Part shown: piece after piece, positions 6,846 through 11,721 of the stretch
Layout of the letters: every line of letters starts with the position of its first letter
How positions within the stretch are numbered: the stretch's first letter is position 1
Assembly (NCBI GenBank): GCA_903921605.1
Contig: CAIXQV010001184.1
Location: 1 to 11,721 of the forward strand
Source: an uncultured Planctomycetaceae bacterium
Lineage (GTDB): Bacteria; Planctomycetota; Planctomycetia; Planctomycetales; Planctomycetaceae
Length of the DNA stretch: 11,721 bases
Reading direction: 5' to 3'
Made by a program: the position numbers and the translations under genes
The notes under the pieces: generated by a model
Databases searched by the model: none
What the model was told of the DNA's origin: nothing
Seen by the model: only the letters and a program-made list of their open reading frames with translations

Positions 6846-8132
6846 TCAGTCACATTTGCCAAAAATGGTCTCCACGTTTCCGCGGAGCACCTGTTTCCCC
6901 AGGGTGACGGCTCGGTCGACTGACCAGCGACGTCCAATCACGAAGTCTTCCGCTAAAACCTTCGCCAAAATCCGGCGATACATCGCAAATTTTGGCAAAG
7001 CAAATTCCAGCTTGTACATGTCACTGTAGTACCCAATCTGCTTTGTCATTGGCACAGCTTGCAACCGAGCTCGCGTATCCGTCTCGATGTGCACCGGGAT
7101 GTTGGAGTACCACCAATGTCCGCTGGTAATCACGTTGGGGAAAATCCAGGAGTAACTGACGAGTTCCTGATTGCTGGTTTCCGCAAGCACGGATACCGGG
7201 AACAGTACCGTTGGAAATGCATTGAACAGCGCTTTGTAATGGATCAGGGAAGTTCGTGAATCATAAAGGTCCTGCCCCTGAAATACGCCGTCTTCATAGA
7301 CGCGGCGATTGACTCCGATCATCAAATCAAACGGCAGCTTGTACTCGACACAGTACTCCGCCAGAGTCCAGAAGACGAACTGACTGAGTGTCGCAGATTC
7401 ACTGGCGGTCAGGTCATTCCCAGCAAACACCTTCGAAACAAGTCCGCTGGCCGAGGCAGTACTGACGGCGGCCGGTGAAAAATCAGGAGGTAATGAGATC
7501 GCACAAGCCCGTACTCCGTTCGCTTTGAAATGAGCGAATAACTTGCCGACGGCATCTTTCAACTCGGCCGCATTTGTCGGCGTCAACGAAGTCGCTTTCT
7601 GGAGTCGTTCACGAACTGTCGCTTTGCCAAGATGAAAGACCAGATCGTCTGTTCGCAGACACGGAACATATTTCTTCGTGTCAAATCCCTGCAGAGGATC
7701 ATCAAAGTCGTTTGTCAGGTAAACCTGATCAAGACCAGAACGATCCAGAACCTGCTGCTCCCAATCCGCAGCCTGCATCTGCTTCAGCGATCGATCATAA
7801 AGTGCTTCCCAATTATCAACCGTGAGGCGATCTTCCTGAAAACCAAAGAAGACCTGACACATCTCCAGCAACCAACTGTATTGAGCCGTGTTTTCAATCG
7901 TCGTCAGCCACGGAATCAGTCGTCCCACCTTTTCCTTCGGCGCGAGACCAGGTTCTTCAATCTGCGATTTGGGCATCCCGGATGAATGAGCAAGCTCGGT
8001 GTAGTAGTGATAGCCCAAAATATCCGCGAGTGTCTTTGACGCAGGCTGATGAGGATTGATGTGCGTGTGCGGATCAATGAGCCTCATGGATTGCAGAGGC
8101 TCAAGAACTTCCTGAATCAGACTGAACGACAT
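6846..8132 (-). CDS. UxaC-family (uronate isomerase-like) amidohydrolase-fold enzyme
   Basis: A 428-aa cytoplasmic enzyme related to glucuronate isomerase (UxaC), which converts D-glucuronate to D-fructuronate and galacturonate to tagaturonate; E. coli UxaC is about 470 aa. Seen here: the strand-1 metal motif DPHTH (20-24), an LTNDFDDP segment (139-146) at the place of the UxaC TTDDP loop, SGHWWYSN (337-344) matching the UxaC GSGWWFND segment, and YYSDMYKL...FAMYRRIL (368-388) matching the TDSRSF...HEYFRRIL segment. The metal His pair and the late Asp (D371) are kept, but the arginine of TDSRS is missing and the TDDP loop is lengthened, so the substrate may not be glucuronate. The ATG at 8132 is preferred: GGAG lies 11 bases upstream, whereas the in-frame ATG at 8159 has no such site and adds nine residues of little character. 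It is divergent from the propeller-haem gene at 8405, sharing a 272-bp upstream region. A single-gene unit is likely; the next minus-strand gene starts 234 bp further on. Confidence 0.8.
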   Translation of the reverse strand: MSFSLIQEVLEPLQSMRLIDPHTHINPHQPASKTLADILGYHYYTELAHSSGMPKSQIEEPGLAPKEKVGRLIPWLTTIENTAQYSWLLEMCQVFFGFQEDRLTVDNWEALYDRSLKQMQAADWEQQVLDRSGLDQVYLTNDFDDPLQGFDTKKYVPCLRTDDLVFHLGKATVRERLQKATSLTPTNAAELKDAVGKLFAHFKANGVRACAISLPPDFSPAAVSTASASGLVSKVFAGNDLTASESATLSQFVFWTLAEYCVEYKLPFDLMIGVNRRVYEDGVFQGQDLYDSRTSLIHYKALFNAFPTVLFPVSVLAETSNQELVSYSWIFPNVITSGHWWYSNIPVHIETDTRARLQAVPMTKQIGYYSDMYKLEFALPKFAMYRRILAKVLAEDFVIGRRWSVDRAVTLGKQVLRGNVETIFGKCD

Positions 8133-8404
8133 TGAAGCATCAACTCCGGAGCAAGACATTGAGAAGACAGGATAAATGGAGAGGCCAGACTAATGATGGT
8201 TGACGGCCACTTAGGTGTGGAATTGGACTTGCAAAGACCAGCCATGAGTCACAGGCCATCAAAGAAAACCACTGTTTGAAGCCAAATCTTACCGACAGTC
8301 GGAGCCCTCGCCAACGGTGCCGCTTTGCTCTGCACACAATGGCACCAAATTCGCTACATTGGTGGGCCGAACTCGACTGCCAATGCCGAAAAGGATTTCG
8401 CTGA
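8133..8404. promoter_or_regulatory. Shared upstream region of two divergent genes
   Basis: 272 bases between the starts of the UxaC-like gene (-) and the propeller-haem gene (+), so it must hold promoters for both unless one is read from further away. I could not identify a confident -35/-10 pair on either strand. The right end carries the Shine-Dalgarno-like GAAAAGGA (8388-8395), 9 bases before the ATG at 8405. A short inverted repeat lies at 8343-8364. Confidence 0.55.
8343..8364. promoter_or_regulatory. Operator-like inverted repeat CACCAA-N10-TTGGTG
   Basis: Perfect 6-bp arms separated by 10 bases, with 16 bp between arm centres, about one and a half helical turns. It ends 40 bases before the start of the propeller-haem gene, a position where a repressor or activator site could act. 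No motif family was recognised, and a match of this size can arise by chance. Confidence 0.25.
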
Positions 8405-11400
8405 ATGACATCCACTGCCTTCTCAACACGCCTCCTTTTGCCCATTCTCACGGTCTTATTTGTTTACTTTTTCCCCGAGCCCACCTTTGGCCAGTCGGGG
8501 GCAGACACAATCGCCGTGACGCCGCCCGAGTCTCCCGGGATCCAGGTTCCGCCAGGTTTTCGCGTGGAACTTTACGCCGACGATGATCTCGCACATGACA
8601 TTCATTCGATGACCGTCGATTCTCAAGGACGCATCGTCGTTTCCGGACCGGGCTATGTCCGGATTCTGATCGATTCAAACAATGACGGTCGAGCGGACAC
8701 TTTTAAGCAGTTTGCAGACAAGCCAGCGACTGGATCTCAGGGGATGTTTTTTCTGGGCTCGAGCCTGATCTGTTCCGGCGACGAAGGTGTCCAGATTTTT
8801 CGCGACGACAATAAAGACGACGTCGCCGACGGACCATCTCAGGTCTTTATGAAAATCGAAGCCGGCGGTGAACATCATGTTCATTCCATTCAGAAAGGCC
8901 CTGATGGCTGGTGGTATATCATCGCGGGAAATTTTTCGGGCGTAACAACGTCGTATGCGACGGTGCCGACATCACCCATCAAGAATCCTGTGTCCGGAAC
9001 ATTGCTCAGATTGAAGCCCGATTTATCAGGCGGTGAAATCGTTTCAGACGGATTTCGCAATGCCTATGATTTCGCCTTCAATGGCAGCGGCGACTTCTTC
9101 ACCTTCGACAGCGATGATGAAAGAGATATTTCATTGCCGTTGTATCTTCCCACTCAGGTCTTTCATGTCCTGCCTTTGTCGAATGCTGGCTACGTAACTC
9201 CGGGACTGAAACGTCCTGGAAGCTATCCGGACATGCCTCCCGTTCTCGCCACGTTCGGGCGCGGTTCACCGACGGGAGTCATCTGTTATCAACATTCACA
9301 GTTTCCTGATCCCTATCGCGGTGCATTGTTTGTTCAGGACTGGACGCTGGGACGCATCCTGGTTGTGACTCTGACTTCTCAAGGTGCAGGCTGGAAAAGT
9401 CAACCGATCGAATTTGCTCAGGGCAAAGACCAGTTCGGATTCGCTCCGACTGACATGGAAGTTGGACCAGATGGAAGTCTGTTTGTCAGTGTTGGTGGCC
9501 GAGGAACTCGGGGAAGCATTTTCCGCATTTCGCATGAATCCGGCCCCGTGCCAGCGATTTCACTGACGGCAAACGCCGACGCAACGGAGAAGACCAACGT
9601 AGTTCTGCGTGCCGAACAACCTAACACAAGCTGGTCACGGGCCAAATGGCTGCCGCTGGCGAAATCACTTGGTGCTGACGTCTTCCGCGCAGCGGCGATG
9701 GAAGAAACGCGTCGTGTTTCTGAGCGAATGCGAGCGATCGAGATTCTGGTTGAGATGTACGGGGGTCTCGATTCAATCACGGCTATGAAGCTCAGCAACG
9801 CAGGTCCTCCTTTGGTGCGAGCCCGGACTGCTTGGGCCATTGGTCGCACCAACCCCGCCGCCCCGGAAGTGGAATCTCTAAAGAAGCTTCTGATCGACCG
9901 TGATCTCATTGTTCAGCGATTCGCCCTGGAAGCACTCACATCTGTGACGAGCGCGGCGACGTTCAATAAAGTTCTGAACGAGATCGCACAGGCATTAGCG
10001 AGCGACGATCGTCACATTCGATACTCTGCCGCTGTGCTGCTGACACGTCTCAATGACGAACAGCGCGATGCATTGAGAAAAGCACTGGTGTCGCACCCCA
10101 CAGGCCTGCTCTGGTTTTCGCTGGGGCGGTTGATGCGCACGACGACACTCAGCCCCTCATCCGCGGAAGCCGCTGTCAACATTATTGTGTCAGGCGAGCA
10201 ACCAATTGAACTGCGTCGCGATGCCGTTCGAGTTCTCCAGATGGCATTGAGCGATGTCGGGCCCGGTGAACAGCGTCCTCCGATGTACGAAGGTTATGCT
10301 CCGCGAGCATCTTTGGAGGCTATCGAGAGAGAACTCAATCCCTTACTGACCAAAGTCGCGGACATTTTTCCAACGGGCGATGCTGCGATGGATCATGAGT
10401 TGATCCGAGTGATCTCGATGACAGCCCCGCTGAACCGTGACCTCTTCACGAAACTGCTGGCGGGGATTTCTGATTTGACTCTTCCAGCAGACGATATCCA
10501 TCGGTTGGTCACTGTCAGTCGTATCAATATCGAACGCTCTTATGAGGAGAGTGTCGCCACCGCGAAGGCTCTGGTTGGGATCGACGTCAAGATTCGTCGC
10601 CTGAAATTGAAGCAGGACACGAACTGGGATGATCGCATGGGAGAACTTTACACCACGCTTTGCAAAGTCGACCCGGCAATGCCCAGTGTCATTACGGAGC
10701 AGCCTGGATTCGGTCAACCTGGCCACGTTTTGTTTCTAAGCCAGGTGCCTCAGGGAACAGTCGCAAAGGCGATCGACGGATTTGTCGCCACGATTGCCGC
10801 AGATCCGGAATTCACATGGACGAATGATGTCGTGTTCGCCATCGGAGAATCAGAGAACCCCGAACATCAGGCGATGCTCAGATCACAGCTTGATAACCTC
10901 TCTGTCCGTGACGCGATTCTGATGGATCTTGCCGACAAACCTCTGAAAGAAGATCGAGGACTGTTTCTTTCGGGCCTGGAATCCGCACAACTCAACGCAG
11001 TCGACGCCTGCACGTTGGCTCTGACAAAACTCCCACGCAGCAACGACCCGGCCGAACAATACCAGCTCCTGAGCGCGGCACGCCGGCTTATGAATGATCC
11101 GCGCGAGCTTAAGATTCGGGAGAGCATTATGAGACTCCTGCAAAACAATACCGGACAGTCGGTTCCGTTCGTCTTTGGTGAGGATGGGTATAAGGCTCAG
11201 CCGGAGTCCATGCAGGCTTGGCAAACTTACCTGCAGCAACGTTACCCGGACTTCCGCCCCGTCAGCAGTAGCGAAGTCGGTCAGCAACTACTCGCAAGCC
11301 TGAGCACAATCACCTGGGAAACAGGCGACTCTGATCGAGGCCGCAAGCTCTTCGAACGGCTGGCCTGTGCGAAATGTCATGGTGGCCGCCGCGCACTTGG

Positions 11401-11721
11401 TCCCGACCTGACAGGCGTCGCCAAACGCTTTTCACGCGACGACCTTTTTGCGGCGATTGTCGAGCCAAACCGCGATATCTCTGCTCGATATCAGACCACT
11501 TCGATCGAAACGAAGGCCGGAAAGGTCTACACCGGACTGATTGTCTACGAATCTGTCGACGGACTGCTGCTGCGAGATGCCGAGCACAAAACGTATCGCA
11601 TTGAGGCGGCCGATATCGAATCGAAACAACTTCAGCGAAATTCATTGATGCCGGCGGGACTTTTGAAGGACACCAAGCCCGAGGAACTCGCGGACCTGTA
11701 TAAGTACCTTCAGAGTCTCTA
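8405..11721 (+). CDS. Secreted propeller / helical-repeat / c-type haem protein (probably lacks only the last base of its stop codon)
   Basis: An uninterrupted frame of 1105 codons, checked by hand in the HEAT and haem parts. It begins with a signal peptide (hydrophobic core about 9-22, cleavage likely near residues 29-31). A six-bladed-type propeller of the planctomycete 'membrane-bound dehydrogenase' type follows (about 47-377), with IQVPPGFRVELYA (46-58), two acidic calcium-loop-like stretches (DSNNDGRAD 90-98, DDNKDDVAD 134-142), GEHHVHSI (155-162) and the FRNAYDFAFN...FTFDSDDE segment. Residues about 380-930 are helical and resemble HEAT repeats. The C-terminus is a haem-binding domain of the type found in these proteins, with CAKCH (988-992), GPDLTGVAKRF, and MPAG (1082-1085) as the probable axial Met. 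The likely role is periplasmic oxidation of a sugar-like substrate with electron transfer through the haem; the substrate is unknown. The last full codon is CTC, then TA; LADLYKYLQSL is a typical C-terminus, so TAA or TAG probably completes just outside. ATG 8405 has GAAAAGGA 9 bases upstream. Confidence 0.93.
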   Translation, partial: MTSTAFSTRLLLPILTVLFVYFFPEPTFGQSGADTIAVTPPESPGIQVPPGFRVELYADDDLAHDIHSMTVDSQGRIVVSGPGYVRILIDSNNDGRADTFKQFADKPATGSQGMFFLGSSLICSGDEGVQIFRDDNKDDVADGPSQVFMKIEAGGEHHVHSIQKGPDGWWYIIAGNFSGVTTSYATVPTSPIKNPVSGTLLRLKPDLSGGEIVSDGFRNAYDFAFNGSGDFFTFDSDDERDISLPLYLPTQVFHVLPLSNAGYVTPGLKRPGSYPDMPPVLATFGRGSPTGVICYQHSQFPDPYRGALFVQDWTLGRILVVTLTSQGAGWKSQPIEFAQGKDQFGFAPTDMEVGPDGSLFVSVGGRGTRGSIFRISHESGPVPAISLTANADATEKTNVVLRAEQPNTSWSRAKWLPLAKSLGADVFRAAAMEETRRVSERMRAIEILVEMYGGLDSITAMKLSNAGPPLVRARTAWAIGRTNPAAPEVESLKKLLIDRDLIVQRFALEALTSVTSAATFNKVLNEIAQALASDDRHIRYSAAVLLTRLNDEQRDALRKALVSHPTGLLWFSLGRLMRTTTLSPSSAEAAVNIIVSGEQPIELRRDAVRVLQMALSDVGPGEQRPPMYEGYAPRASLEAIERELNPLLTKVADIFPTGDAAMDHELIRVISMTAPLNRDLFTKLLAGISDLTLPADDIHRLVTVSRINIERSYEESVATAKALVGIDVKIRRLKLKQDTNWDDRMGELYTTLCKVDPAMPSVITEQPGFGQPGHVLFLSQVPQGTVAKAIDGFVATIAADPEFTWTNDVVFAIGESENPEHQAMLRSQLDNLSVRDAILMDLADKPLKEDRGLFLSGLESAQLNAVDACTLALTKLPRSNDPAEQYQLLSAARRLMNDPRELKIRESIMRLLQNNTGQSVPFVFGEDGYKAQPESMQAWQTYLQQRYPDFRPVSSSEVGQQLLASLSTITWETGDSDRGRKLFERLACAKCHGGRRALGPDLTGVAKRFSRDDLFAAIVEPNRDISARYQTTSIETKAGKVYTGLIVYESVDGLLLRDAEHKTYRIEAADIESKQLQRNSLMPAGLLKDTKPEELADLYKYLQSL

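Noticed and set aside
9418..9909. Minus-strand 163-codon frame inside the propeller-haem gene, and similar frames at 10343-10726, 10883-11287 and 11310-11645
   Set aside because: The plus-strand frame is open throughout and carries propeller, helical-repeat and haem motifs; these minus-strand frames are shadows.

Overview
The window looks like chromosomal DNA of a planctomycete (Planctomycetota). The clearest sign is the 1105-residue secreted protein at the right end, which joins a sugar-dehydrogenase-like beta-propeller, a helical-repeat region and a C-terminal c-type haem domain; this arrangement is expanded in that phylum. A PQQ-like propeller protein with a membrane anchor, a short protein ending in a basic RRRFIT/SLGYH motif, and weak Shine-Dalgarno signals point the same way. 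These assignments rest on recognising families by eye; no search was run.

Layout. 1-1032 (+) is the C-terminal part of aconitase, cut by the left edge. 1033-1377 has no convincing gene. 1378-2261 (+) is a compact two-gene cassette: a 126-aa protein of unknown function with a TTG start, then, 20 bp later, a 160-aa receiver-like protein of the cyclic-phosphate-processing (cREC) type. 2468-4081 (+) is a membrane-anchored PQQ-like beta-propeller protein. 4238-4537 (+) is a small basic protein conserved, as far as I recall, in planctomycetes. 4538-4925 is non-coding. 4926-6611 (-) is an FHA-GAF-PP2C (RsbU/SpoIIE-type) serine/threonine phosphatase. 6846-8132 (-) is a divergent member of the uronate isomerase (UxaC) family. 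It is transcribed away from the propeller-haem gene at 8405-11721 (+) across a 272-bp shared upstream region. That gene is open to the last base and probably ends one base beyond the window.

The genes do not form one pathway. Aconitase belongs to the TCA cycle. The phosphatase is a signalling output module. The UxaC-like enzyme and the propeller-haem protein may both serve sugar or uronate breakdown, which would fit their head-to-head arrangement, but that is inference. The cassette at 1378-2261 is the least explained part. I saw no tRNA, rRNA, CRISPR array, insertion sequence or clear rho-independent terminator. I did not find a clearly new multi-gene system. The best candidates for a second look are the cREC cassette, the altered active-site motifs of the UxaC-like enzyme, and the small basic protein.
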